Origin: Ruminococcus sp. UBA1394
Lineage (GTDB): Bacteria; Bacillota; Clostridia; Oscillospirales; Ruminococcaceae
Assembly (NCBI GenBank): GCA_002305725.1
Contig: DBQM01000012.1
Location: 19,955-65,625, forward strand
Reading direction: 5' to 3'
DNA: 45,671 nucleotides
This document shows positions 25,757-33,347 of the stretch, in pieces (positions within the stretch are counted from its first letter, which is position 1; the number at the start of each line of letters is the position of its first letter). A program made the position numbers and the translations under genes. Below the pieces are notes generated by a model, which saw only the letters and a program-made list of their open reading frames with translations, did not search any database and was not told the origin of the DNA.

Positions 25757-25824
25757 GACAACTCACCCCCGTTTCCGAGGGAAAGAATAGAACCGCCTGC
25801 CGTTATTCAGACACCCATAAATGT

Positions 25825-25853
25825 ATTATAGCACAAGTGACATTTTTCGTCAA
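25825..25853 (-). promoter_or_regulatory. Toxin promoter, unit F
   Basis: On the minus strand, TTGACG (25853-25848) and TATAAT (25830-25825) have a 17-base spacer. Confidence 0.8.
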
Positions 25854-25860
25854 ATTCAAC

Positions 25861-25888
25861 TTGACATTTCGTGATAATGTAGTATAAT
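25861..25888 (+). promoter_or_regulatory. Promoter of orphan antisense RNA, unit G
   Basis: TTGACA (25861-25866) and TATAAT (25883-25888) have a 16-base spacer. It is intact although the toxin of this unit is not. Confidence 0.82.
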
Positions 25889-25894
25889 ATAAAT

Positions 25895-25989
25895 ATAAAA
25901 AGGGTGTCTGCGATAAGCGGTTCTTCCCTCAGTTTTTGATTATAAAAATAACCGCGACATTTGGGAGATGGGGCGGTTATTTTCTTTTA
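25895..25989 (+). ncRNA. Orphan antitoxin-like RNA, unit G
   Basis: The RNA nearly copies that of unit F, from the shared AAAAAGGGTGTCTGCGATAA start to the AAATAACCGC/GCGGTTATTT terminator. The toxin gene on the other strand is truncated, so this RNA has no functional partner in its own unit and might act on the unit F or H messages. Confidence 0.7.
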
Positions 25990-26028
25990 TTATTGCTGAT
26001 TTTGATTATTTCAATAATTACAATAATC
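25977..26028 (-). pseudogene. Truncated toxin gene, unit G
   Basis: Only the last ~15 codons remain (about IVIIEIIKISNNKRK, then stop), matching the C-terminal half of the unit F and H toxins. The start codon, ribosome site, leader and toxin promoter are absent. The break coincides with the GTAGGGGCTGGCGCCCTCGAC repeat end at 26030. Confidence 0.8.
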
Positions 26029-26029
26029 T

Positions 26030-26054
26030 GTAGGGGCTGGCGCCCTCGACAGCC
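26030..26054. repeat. Isolated end of a GTAGGGG-type inverted-repeat element
   Basis: GTAGGGGCTGGCGCCCTCGA followed by CAGCCC matches the ends of the 119-bp element at 33348-33466. No matching right end was found downstream, so it appears truncated. Confidence 0.65.
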
Positions 26055-26128
26055 CATGGTTTTTTCAGTAAATTAACCGGTTGAGTCTTATGTGAAAATT
26101 AATCATTAACGTAAACAATGGAATGTCC

Positions 26129-26166
26129 TGTCGGACCACCGACTGTCCCGTCCGGTCACGGACCGA
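26129..26166. repeat. GTCCGGTCACGGAC repeat
   Basis: TGTCCTGTCGG...CCCGTCCGGTCACGGACCG contains the same short palindrome seen at 4909 (inverted), 33427 and 33858. It lies just upstream of the T-box promoter. Confidence 0.5.
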
Positions 26167-26176
26167 AAATAAATCA

Positions 26177-26205
26177 TTGACAAATCCCCGGCGGCTGAGT
26201 ATAAT
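26177..26205 (+). promoter_or_regulatory. Promoter of the cysteine T-box operon
   Basis: TTGACA (26177-26182) and TATAAT (26200-26205) have a 17-base spacer, immediately upstream of the T-box leader. Confidence 0.85.
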
Positions 26206-26211
26206 ATATTA

Positions 26212-26460
26212 TAGTATATCTGTAAAGACGTAGCAGTCAGAGTAGCCGGGAAAATTTTCTTTCAGAGAGTGCCGGAGAGGTGTGAGCGGTGCAGAAAACC
26301 CCTGTGAAGTGCGGCTGTCAGTCCGGGACAGGAACAAAGTCTGTGACTTTAAGTATTGTTCTGCGTATATCCTGCGTTAAAGGAGTTTCGAGTTAAAACC
26401 AGAGTGGAACCGCGGATTTTTCGCCTCTGACCTTATTTTAAGGCCGGAGGATTTTTTTAT
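26212..26460 (+). promoter_or_regulatory. T-box leader, probably tRNA-Cys responsive
   Basis: The leader has AGTA and AGAGAG-type stem I elements, GGTGTGA, and the T-box AGAGTGGAACCGCGG at 26401-26415. A terminator hairpin from about 26423 to 26450 is followed by a T-run. A UGC codon at 26310-26312 (in GAAGTGCGG) sits where the specifier is expected; another UGC is at 26290. The TGGA of the T-box fits a tRNA with U at the discriminator position, as tRNA-Cys has. Uncharged tRNA-Cys would favour antitermination and expression of cysE through cysS. Confidence 0.88.
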
Positions 26461-26479
26461 ATGTTAAGAAGGTGATAAA

Positions 26480-27133
26480 TTGTTTAAAAGACTTCGTGAG
26501 GACATTGCGCTTGTAAAGGAACGTGACCCTGCAGCAAGAAGTGCCTTTGAAATATGGCTTACCTATTCGGGACTTCATGCCGTTCACAGCTACCGCAGAG
26601 CGCACTGGTTCTATGAGCATAAAATGTTTACCATTGCAAGAATCATTTCACAGTTTGCAAGATTCCGCACCGGAATTGAAATACACCCCGGAGCAAAAAT
26701 CGGAAAGGGACTGTTTATCGACCACGGAATGGGCGTCGTTATCGGCGAAACTGCCGAGATAGGTGACAACTGCCTTATATACCAGGGGGTTACCCTTGGC
26801 GGTACGGGAAAAGACAAGGGCAAGCGTCACCCTACTCTCGGGGACAACGTAATGGTGGGAGCAGGCGCAAAAGTTTTAGGACCCTTCAAGATAGGGAATA
26901 ATGTCAAAATTGCGGCAAACGCCGTAGTTCTGGAGGAAATTCCGGATAACTGCACAGCTGCCGGAGTTCCGGCAAGGGTTGTCAGAAACAAGGGTCAGAA
27001 AGTGCCGGTATGCAAAGAGCTTGACCAGATTCACATTCCCGACCCTGTTGCCCAGGAAATGTGTTCTATGCAAATGAAAATTGAAAGACTGACTAAAAGA
27101 CTGGATGAGCTTGAAAATGAAAAGAATGCCTGA
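26480..27133 (+). CDS. cysE: Serine O-acetyltransferase
   Basis: The 217-residue enzyme makes O-acetylserine from serine and acetyl-CoA, the precursor of cysteine. Left-handed beta-helix hexapeptide repeats run from about residue 65 (IEIHPGAKIGKGLFIDHGMG) to 165. The conserved VVIGETAEIGDNC and GKRHPT loops hold active-site histidines. A short helical C-terminus follows. The start is the TTG at 26480 after an AGAAGGTGAT site. Control by the upstream T-box couples it to the supply of charged tRNA-Cys. It overlaps the next gene. Confidence 0.95.
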   Translation: MFKRLREDIALVKERDPAARSAFEIWLTYSGLHAVHSYRRAHWFYEHKMFTIARIISQFARFRTGIEIHPGAKIGKGLFIDHGMGVVIGETAEIGDNCLIYQGVTLGGTGKDKGKRHPTLGDNVMVGAGAKVLGPFKIGNNVKIAANAVVLEEIPDNCTAAGVPARVVRNKGQKVPVCKELDQIHIPDPVAQEMCSMQMKIERLTKRLDELENEKNA

Positions 27134-27635
27134 AATTCACATCGGCATGAGAATATGGAAAACCGTTATTGCGGTTTTCCTGTGTGCCGTCCTGGGACTG
27201 ATTTTTGATATACATCCTTTTTACAGCATGATCGCAGCTATACTGTGTATGCAGGCTACCACCAGCGAGAGCGTCAAAAAAGGAGTTATAAGGTGTATCG
27301 GTACATTTATAGGGGGACTTGCGGCAGTCATAATACTGCTTATAATAGACTTTACGCCCCTTGTTCCTTTTTCCCTGCTTTACTATGTGCTGATAAGCCT
27401 CTGCATTGCCCCGGTAATATACCTTACAGTAATGATAAACCGTGAATCAAGCGCATTTATAGCCTGTGTTGTTTTTCTGAGTATCGTGCTTTCGCATTTT
27501 GATACAGAAAATCACTACTTTTTCGCACTCCAGCGTATGCTTGAAACAATTGCAGGAATAATTATAGCTTTAGTAATAAATCGGGTAATAAAAAATCCGG
27601 ATAAAAATAATGGAAAAGGAGAATCTGAGGTATGA
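27117..27635 (+). CDS. FUSC/aromatic-acid-exporter-like membrane protein
   Basis: The protein has about 172 residues and four to five hydrophobic helices. The N-terminal motif IGMRIWKTVIAVFLCAVLGL and ATTSESVKKGVIRCIGTFIGG are typical of the ArAE/FUSC family of half-size exporters. Three in-frame ATGs (27105, 27117, 27126) are possible; 27117 has the best upstream GGATGAG, but the choice is uncertain. It overlaps both cysE and cysS, so it is under cysteine T-box control. A link to cysteine or sulfur-compound transport is suggested only by this context. Confidence 0.8.
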   Translation: MKRMPEIHIGMRIWKTVIAVFLCAVLGLIFDIHPFYSMIAAILCMQATTSESVKKGVIRCIGTFIGGLAAVIILLIIDFTPLVPFSLLYYVLISLCIAPVIYLTVMINRESSAFIACVVFLSIVLSHFDTENHYFFALQRMLETIAGIIIALVINRVIKNPDKNNGKGESEV

Positions 27636-29029
27636 AAATATATAATACATTAACCGGTCAGAAAGAAGAATTCAGGCCGATAAATGACGGAAAAGCAGGT
27701 ATCTATGTCTGTGGTCCGACAGTTTACAACTATATTCACATAGGAAACGCACGTCCAATCTGTGTTTTCGACGTTTTCAGACGCTATCTTGAATTCAGAG
27801 GCTATGACGTTAAATTCATTCAGAATTACACCGACGTAAACGACAAGATAATCAAACAGGCTGAAAAGGAAAACTCAACTCCGGAGGAAATCGCCCTTAA
27901 ATATATCGGCGAGTATGAAAAGGATGCAAAGGGACTCAACGTCCGTCCGGCTGACGTTCACCCGAAGGTTTCACTCTACATGGACAAAATTATCAGCATG
28001 ATTGAAACACTTGTTGAAAAAGGCTACGCCTACGAAACCCACGGTGACGTTTACTACCGCACAAGAAAGTTTAAAGATTACGGCAAGCTTTCAAAGCAGT
28101 CGCTGGACGATTTAATTGCCGGCGCAAGAGTTGAGGTAAACGATATCAAGGAAGACCCGCTGGACTTTGCGCTGTGGAAATCCGCCGGAGAGGACGAACA
28201 GCACTGGGATTCACCATGGGGCAAGGGACGTCCGGGCTGGCACATTGAATGTTCCGCAATGGCTAAGGACTGCATAGGCGACACTATTGACATTCACTGC
28301 GGAGGAAAAGACCTTGTTTTCCCTCATCATGAAAACGAGATTGCACAGTCCGAGGCGGCAACAGGACAGACCTTTGCAAACTACTGGATGCACAACGGTC
28401 ATATAAATATCGACAACAAGAAGATGTCAAAATCTGCAAACAACTTTTTCCTTACAAGAGATGTTGCCGAAAAGTACGGCTATGAAACTATCCGTTATCT
28501 CATGATTCAGGCTCACTACAGAATGCCTATGAACTATACGGCAGAACTGCTTGACTCCTGCAAGGCGTCACTTGAAAGACTTTACAACTGCCGTGACGGT
28601 CTTGACAGGGCAATTTCTGCGGCAAAGAGCGGAAAAATCACAGACAGCGCAAAGGAAATCTTTGAAAAGAGAAAAGAGCAGTTTATCACCGCAATGGACG
28701 ATGACCTGAACACAGCAGACGGTCTGACAGCGGTATTCGAGCTTGTCCGTGACTTAAACACAATGTCGGCAGACAGCAGCGTTTCAAAGGAACAGCTTGA
28801 GGAGGGCGCAAAGCTTTTCGATACACTTACAGGGGTACTGGGACTTTTATACAACAGGGGTGCCAAAGACGAAATACCGGAAGAGGTAAAGGAACTTGTT
28901 TCAAAGAGAGCCGAGGCAAGAAAGGCAAAGGATTTTGCACTTGCTGACAAGATAAGAGATGAGATTGCGGCACTTGGCTACACCGTAAAGGAAACAAGAC
29001 AGGGAACGGAAATTACAAAGGCGAATTGA
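27632..29029 (+). CDS. cysS: Cysteinyl-tRNA synthetase
   Basis: The 465-residue class I synthetase has HIGN (residues 36-39) in YIHIGNARP and KMSKS in KKMSKSANN. Zinc ligands are Cys27 in CGPTVYN, the Cys in WHIECSAMAKD and the HHENE segment. The C-terminal tRNA-binding region ends in ALADKIRDEIAALGYTVKET. It starts within the previous gene's stop (ATGA). Its place behind a T-box with cysE links cysteine synthesis to tRNA charging. Confidence 0.97.
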   Translation: MKIYNTLTGQKEEFRPINDGKAGIYVCGPTVYNYIHIGNARPICVFDVFRRYLEFRGYDVKFIQNYTDVNDKIIKQAEKENSTPEEIALKYIGEYEKDAKGLNVRPADVHPKVSLYMDKIISMIETLVEKGYAYETHGDVYYRTRKFKDYGKLSKQSLDDLIAGARVEVNDIKEDPLDFALWKSAGEDEQHWDSPWGKGRPGWHIECSAMAKDCIGDTIDIHCGGKDLVFPHHENEIAQSEAATGQTFANYWMHNGHINIDNKKMSKSANNFFLTRDVAEKYGYETIRYLMIQAHYRMPMNYTAELLDSCKASLERLYNCRDGLDRAISAAKSGKITDSAKEIFEKRKEQFITAMDDDLNTADGLTAVFELVRDLNTMSADSSVSKEQLEEGAKLFDTLTGVLGLLYNRGAKDEIPEEVKELVSKRAEARKAKDFALADKIRDEIAALGYTVKETRQGTEITKAN

Positions 29030-29037
29030 GGTAGGAT

Positions 29038-29826
29038 ATGCTTAGTAGAAGAGTAAGGTATTTACTGATGGGGCTTGTTGTGGCGTCGGCATTCAGCTTT
29101 GCTGCTGTTTCATGTATGAGTTATATGGGAAATCAGACGGGAAATTATATTGACATGGAGAATCTGGAGCTTGTTCAGACCGAAACTCCGGAGGATGACG
29201 CACCGGTTGCAGTTATAAAGACCAGTCTTGGAGATATCAAGGCGGTTTTGTATCCGGAGTATGCGCCGAACGCAGTTGCAAGCTTTACAAGGCTTGCGGA
29301 GAGCGGATACTATGACAATACCTATGTTTTCCAATCTGAACCGGGGGTATATTTCGGTGCAGGAAGTGCAACGAAAAACGGCAATTTAGGCGATAATTAT
29401 GACGAGGAAGCCGAAAATGTCGAACAGGAGCTTCACCAGAACCTGTGGCCTTTCAGAGGCGCTCTGTGCAGTATGTCAACCGGAAAGAAAGGCGGATTTT
29501 TCAAAAAGCTTTCCGGTAAAGCGCCGACTATCAACGGAAGCCGTTTTGCAGTACTCAACAGCGTTGAGTTTACAGACGAATTCAAGCAGGAACTTCTTGA
29601 AACCAATAAGGACAATACTATTATTGCCGATACGTTTATTGAGCTTGGAGGTGTGCCTAACCTTTCTCAGCAGATAACTATTTTTGGTCAGACCTATGAG
29701 GGATTTGACGTGATAGATAAGCTTACCAGCCTTGAAGTCAGCGAGGAAGAAGACGATATGAAAATCCCTGTTGACGATATAATGATTGAAACAATTGAGA
29801 TTTCAACATACGGTGAAGAGAAATAA
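29038..29826 (+). CDS. Degenerate cyclophilin-fold lipoprotein
   Basis: The 262-residue protein has a signal peptide with lipobox AAVSC (Cys26). A cyclophilin domain begins at AVIKTSLGDIKAVLYPEYAP. The fold signatures NGSRF and TIFGQTYEGFDVID are kept. The segment that normally reads FHRVI...FMIQGGD is changed to VFQSEP..VYFGAG, so the catalytic Arg is replaced by Gln99 and the Gln by Gly. Loss or reduction of isomerase activity is expected. It starts 8 bases after cysS and is followed by a terminator, so it is the last gene of the T-box operon. Confidence 0.85.
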   Translation: MLSRRVRYLLMGLVVASAFSFAAVSCMSYMGNQTGNYIDMENLELVQTETPEDDAPVAVIKTSLGDIKAVLYPEYAPNAVASFTRLAESGYYDNTYVFQSEPGVYFGAGSATKNGNLGDNYDEEAENVEQELHQNLWPFRGALCSMSTGKKGGFFKKLSGKAPTINGSRFAVLNSVEFTDEFKQELLETNKDNTIIADTFIELGGVPNLSQQITIFGQTYEGFDVIDKLTSLEVSEEEDDMKIPVDDIMIETIEISTYGEEK

Positions 29827-29834
29827 AAAATATT

Positions 29835-29866
29835 GTCCGGACAGGTTCGGTCCGGACATATTTTTT
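29835..29866 (+). terminator. Terminator of the cysteine operon
   Basis: GTCCGGAC (29835-29842) and GTCCGGAC (29850-29857) form a perfect 8-bp stem, followed by ATATTTTTT. Confidence 0.85.
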
Positions 29867-29892
29867 CGCCTTTTACATGGCGAGGGGTGTAT

Positions 29893-30316
29893 TGTTCATT
29901 TCTTGTCTTGCAACAAGAAACGAACCAAAGAAATGCACCCACTCAATCGCCGTGGGCGGCTTGTGCGGCTTGCGCCGCAAATCACTGCAATATGGTTAAT
30001 GAACTAAACCGCTTTGTTTAAACTGACTACACCATAATTGCAGATAAAGTCGTTCTAATAAAGCAAAGCCTTAGTGAACTTTAATTGGTTAGAAATGAAA
30101 CCCAAAGAAGCAGTTAAAAAACTAAGCAAATAATGTTTTTTATCCGCTTTATTAAAGTTAGCGCAGTAAATTTGCAATTATGAATCACCAAGTATGTACC
30201 GACCCAGCTGAGTCCGGAAACAAGATACAAGTGATTTGCCGCCTCCGGCGGCATGGCAGTCCGGCGGCAGCCGGTGCATTTCTTTGTAACTTTCTTGTTG
30301 CAAGACAAGAAAGTTA
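29893..30316. mobile_element. MITE-like structured element, copy 2
   Basis: This ~424-bp relative of 18629-19063 has matching internal blocks (GCCGTGGGCGGCTTGTGC, AAGTATGTACCGACCCAGCT, CCGGCGGCATGGCAGTCCGG). Its right-end hairpin has a perfect 12-bp stem around the same CTTGCA-type loop. The left hairpin keeps the inner 8 bp and has one outer mismatch. The arm sequences differ from copy 1 but stay paired. Sub-terminal GCAAATCACT and AGTGATTTGC are also inverted. No transposase and no convincing gene are inside. Confidence 0.76.
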
Positions 30317-30398
30317 ATCAATGAGCCTTTGTTTCTTTGTGCAGACAGAGAAAAGGAAAGAAAATGATAATATTTATTAAAAATTGCTTAAAAAGTGC

Positions 30399-30427
30399 TT
30401 GAATATGTTTTGCTTTTATGTTATAAT
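30399..30427 (+). promoter_or_regulatory. Promoter of the cellobiose phosphorylase gene
   Basis: TTGAAT (30399-30404) and TATAAT (30422-30427) have a 17-base spacer. The ~90-base leader holds the hairpin GTACTG-TCTTTC-CAGTAC and the palindrome at 30461. Confidence 0.75.
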
Positions 30428-30460
30428 GTTAGTAATTGCAGTACTGTCTTTCCAGTACTT

Positions 30461-30494
30461 CAGGCAACACCACCCAATCAGCGGTTATTGCCTT
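30461..30494 (+). repeat. GGCAAC..TTGCC palindrome in the cellobiose phosphorylase leader
   Basis: CAGGCAACACC...AGCGGTTATTGCCT is an imperfect hairpin of the same type as the two window ends. It lies between promoter and start codon. At dnaN its right arm is likewise just upstream of the ribosome site. Confidence 0.6.
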
Positions 30495-30525
30495 CATATA
30501 AAAAAATCACAAAAGGAGAAAATCT

Positions 30526-32985
30526 ATGAAATTCGGATTTTTCGATGACGCTAACAAGGAATATGTCATTACTTCCCCTAAGACCCCTTATCCATGGATA
30601 AACTACCTCGGAACACAGGAGTTTTTCTCACTGATTTCCAATACAGCAGGCGGTTACAGCTTCTATAAGGACGCAAGACTCAGAAGAATTACACGTTACC
30701 GTTACAACAACGTGCCGATTGATATGGGCGGACGTTACTTCTACATAAACGATAACGGCACAATCTGGAATCCGGGCTGGTCACCTGTTAAGACAGAGCT
30801 TGACAGCTATGAGTGCCGCCACGGTATGGGTTATACTATTATAAAGGGTTCAAAGAATGACCTTACAGCTGAGGTTACTTTCTTTGTACCGCAGAATTAC
30901 GCCGGCGAAGTTCAGCAGGTTGTTCTCACAAACAATGGCTCAGCTCCAAAGACATTCAAGCTCTTCTCATTTGCAGAATGGTGTCTTTGGGACGCTCAGG
31001 ACGACTGCACAAACTTCCAGAGAAACTTCTCAACAGGCCGTGTAGAAGTTGAGGGTTCAACAATCTACCACAAGACAGAATACAGAGACAGACGTGACCA
31101 CTACGCTTTCTATACAGTTAACGATGATATCGACGGATACGATACAGACCGTGACTCATTTATCGGTCTTTACAACGGTTTCGGCGACCCTCAGGCAGTT
31201 GTTGACGGCAAGGCAACAAACTCATTTGCTGACGGCTGGTCACCTATCGCTTCACACTACAAGGAAATCACACTCGCTCCGGGTGAGAGCAAGACTCTTG
31301 TATTTATCCTTGGCTATGTTGAAAATCCGGCTGACAAGAAGTTTGAGGCTGACGGTCAGACAATCAACAAGGAAAAGGCTTATGCAATGATCGAAAAGTA
31401 CAACACACCTGAAAAGGTTGCAGCAGGTCTTGCAGAGCTGAAGGCAGCATGGGATAAGCTCCTGGGAATCTTCAATGTAAGCACTCCGGACGACAAGGTT
31501 GACAGAATGGTAAACATCTGGAATCAGTATCAGTGTATGGTAACATTCAACCTTTCACGTTCTGCTTCATACTTTGAAAGCGGTATCGGCAGAGGCATGG
31601 GCTTCCGTGATTCAAACCAGGATATCTTAGGTTTCGTACATCAGATTCCGGACAGAGCAAGAGAGCGTCTTATCGACCTCGCTTCAACTCAGCTTCCTGA
31701 CGGCGGATGCTATCACCAGTATCAGCCTCTTACAAAGAAGGGCAACTCCGATATCGGCGGCGACTTCTCAGATGACCCGCTGTGGATGATTCTTTCAGTC
31801 GGCGCATATATCAAGGAAACAGGCGACTGGTCAATTCTTGACGAAATGGTTCCTTACGACAACGACGAGTCAAAGGCTAAGCCGATGCTCGACCACCTTG
31901 ATGTTTCATTCTATCACGTTGTAAATAATGTAGGTCCTCACGGACTTCCGCTTGCAATGAGAGCCGACTGGAACGACTGTATCAACCTTTCATGCTTCTC
32001 AGACAAGCCGGGCGAGAGCTTCCAGACATATACAAACCCTAAGTTTGCGGCAGAGGGCGGCTACTCAAAGGTTGCTGAATCAGTAATGGTTGCAACACTC
32101 TTTACATACGTTGGTCCTACATATGTCGGCATTCTCCGTCACCTCGGAAAGAATGACGAGGCTGACAAGGCTCAGGCTGAGATCGACAAGATGAAGGATA
32201 ACGTTATGAAGCACGCTTTCGACGGCGACTGGTTCATCAGAGCTTATGACGCTGAAGGCAACAAGATGGGTTCAAAGGAATGTGAAGAGGGCAAGATCTT
32301 CATTGAACCGCAGGGATTTGCTGTTATGTCTGAGATCGGTAAGGATCAGGGCGCTGATATCAGGACTCTTGATTCTATCGACAAGTACCTCAATACAAAA
32401 TATGGTCTTGTACTCAACAATCCTGCATTTACAAAGTATTATGTACAGTACGGTGAAATTTCAACATATCCGGGCGGATATAAGGAAAATGCCGGTATCT
32501 TCACACACAATAACGCATGGATTATCTGTGCAGAGGCTTATGCAGGCAGAGGCGACAAGGCATTTGAATACTATTCAAAGATTGCTCCGGCATTCAATGA
32601 AGAGATTTCAGAGCTTCACAAGACAGAGCCTTATGTATACGGTCAGATGATTGCCGGCAAGGACGCAAGCAGATTCGGTGAGGGCAAGAACTCATGGCTT
32701 ACCGGTACAGCTGCATGGAACATGGTTGCTATTTCACAGTATATCCTGGGTGTACAGCCTGACTTTGACGGTCTGAAGGTTGACCCGAGCATTCCGCACG
32801 AGTGGGACGGCTTCAAGGCAACAAGACAGTTCAGAGGCGCAACCTACGCTATTACAATCAAGAACCCTGACCACGTTTGCAAGGGCATCAAGTCTGTAAC
32901 AGTTGACGGAAAGGCAATCGAGGGCAATATTCTCCCTGCATTCGGCGACGGCAAGACACACGAAGTTGAAATTATCATGGGTTAA
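30526..32985 (+). CDS. cbpA: Cellobiose phosphorylase (GH94)
   Basis: The 819-residue cytoplasmic enzyme splits cellobiose with phosphate into glucose 1-phosphate and glucose, saving ATP. It begins MKFGFFDDANKEYVITSPKT and has the GH94 layout: N-terminal beta-sandwich, linker and (alpha/alpha)6 barrel. The catalytic DWND motif (Asp481/Asp484) is in MRADWNDCINLS. GYKENAGIFTHNNAW also matches the family. The length matches ruminococcal cellobiose phosphorylases. It has a strong AAAGGAGAA ribosome site and an own promoter and terminator, so it is monocistronic and probably highly expressed. The dockerin cellulase nearby would feed it. Confidence 0.94.
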   Translation: MKFGFFDDANKEYVITSPKTPYPWINYLGTQEFFSLISNTAGGYSFYKDARLRRITRYRYNNVPIDMGGRYFYINDNGTIWNPGWSPVKTELDSYECRHGMGYTIIKGSKNDLTAEVTFFVPQNYAGEVQQVVLTNNGSAPKTFKLFSFAEWCLWDAQDDCTNFQRNFSTGRVEVEGSTIYHKTEYRDRRDHYAFYTVNDDIDGYDTDRDSFIGLYNGFGDPQAVVDGKATNSFADGWSPIASHYKEITLAPGESKTLVFILGYVENPADKKFEADGQTINKEKAYAMIEKYNTPEKVAAGLAELKAAWDKLLGIFNVSTPDDKVDRMVNIWNQYQCMVTFNLSRSASYFESGIGRGMGFRDSNQDILGFVHQIPDRARERLIDLASTQLPDGGCYHQYQPLTKKGNSDIGGDFSDDPLWMILSVGAYIKETGDWSILDEMVPYDNDESKAKPMLDHLDVSFYHVVNNVGPHGLPLAMRADWNDCINLSCFSDKPGESFQTYTNPKFAAEGGYSKVAESVMVATLFTYVGPTYVGILRHLGKNDEADKAQAEIDKMKDNVMKHAFDGDWFIRAYDAEGNKMGSKECEEGKIFIEPQGFAVMSEIGKDQGADIRTLDSIDKYLNTKYGLVLNNPAFTKYYVQYGEISTYPGGYKENAGIFTHNNAWIICAEAYAGRGDKAFEYYSKIAPAFNEEISELHKTEPYVYGQMIAGKDASRFGEGKNSWLTGTAAWNMVAISQYILGVQPDFDGLKVDPSIPHEWDGFKATRQFRGATYAITIKNPDHVCKGIKSVTVDGKAIEGNILPAFGDGKTHEVEIIMG

Positions 32986-33002
32986 TCCATAGATATATAA
33001 CA

Positions 33003-33036
33003 AATGAGGACAGAGCTTTCTGTCCTCATTTTTTTC
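33003..33036 (+). terminator. Terminator of the cellobiose phosphorylase gene
   Basis: AATGAGGACAGA and TCTGTCCTCATT form a 12-bp stem around GCTT, followed by five T's. Confidence 0.95.
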
Positions 33037-33044
33037 TGTTTGTC

Positions 33045-33072
33045 TTGACTTTTAATGTGAATGTGATATAAT
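33045..33072 (+). promoter_or_regulatory. Promoter of antisense RNA, unit H
   Basis: TTGACT (33045-33050) and TATAAT (33067-33072) have a 16-base spacer. Confidence 0.8.
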
Positions 33073-33078
33073 ATAAGT

Positions 33079-33172
33079 ATAAAAAGGGTGTCTGCGATAA
33101 GCGGTCTTCCCTCAAATGTATATGTTAAAAATAACCGCAACATTTGCGAGATGGGGCGGTTATTTTCTTTTT
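33079..33172 (+). ncRNA. Predicted antitoxin (antisense) RNA, unit H
   Basis: The RNA has the family-3 start AAAAAGGGTGTCTGCGATAA and ends in AAATAACCGC/GCGGTTATTT with CTTTTT. The loop sequence (AACATTTGCGAGATGG) is close to that of F and G. Confidence 0.74.
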
Positions 33173-33240
33173 ATATCGTTGCTGAGTTTGATTATCTCAA
33201 TAATTACAAGTAAAAATGTAAGTACTTCCATAATGCTCAT
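33160..33240 (-). CDS. Small hydrophobic type I toxin-like peptide, unit H
   Basis: The 26-residue peptide starts MSIMEVLTFLLVIIEIIKL and ends SNDIKRK. It aligns without gaps to the unit F toxin, with changes mostly between hydrophobic residues (I/V, L/F, M/I). This supports selection on a membrane peptide. The ribosome site is again folded into CCCTCG-GAAA-CGGGGG. This copy lies 7.5 kb from F. Confidence 0.82.
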   Translation of the reverse strand: MSIMEVLTFLLVIIEIIKLSNDIKRK

Positions 33241-33308
33241 AACAACTCACCCCCGTTTCCGAGGGAAAGAATAGAACCGCCTGCCGTTATTCAGACACCC
33301 ATGAATTT

Positions 33309-33337
33309 ATTATATCATACATGACTTGTTTCGTCAA
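33309..33337 (-). promoter_or_regulatory. Toxin promoter, unit H
   Basis: On the minus strand, TTGACG (33337-33332) and TATAAT (33314-33309) have a 17-base spacer. Confidence 0.8.
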
Positions 33338-33347
33338 TTTTCTTTAT

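Noticed and set aside
24870..26030. CRISPR array
   Set aside because: Although repeats are regularly spaced (344 and ~303 bp), they are long units containing promoters and genes, with no short repeat-spacer pattern.
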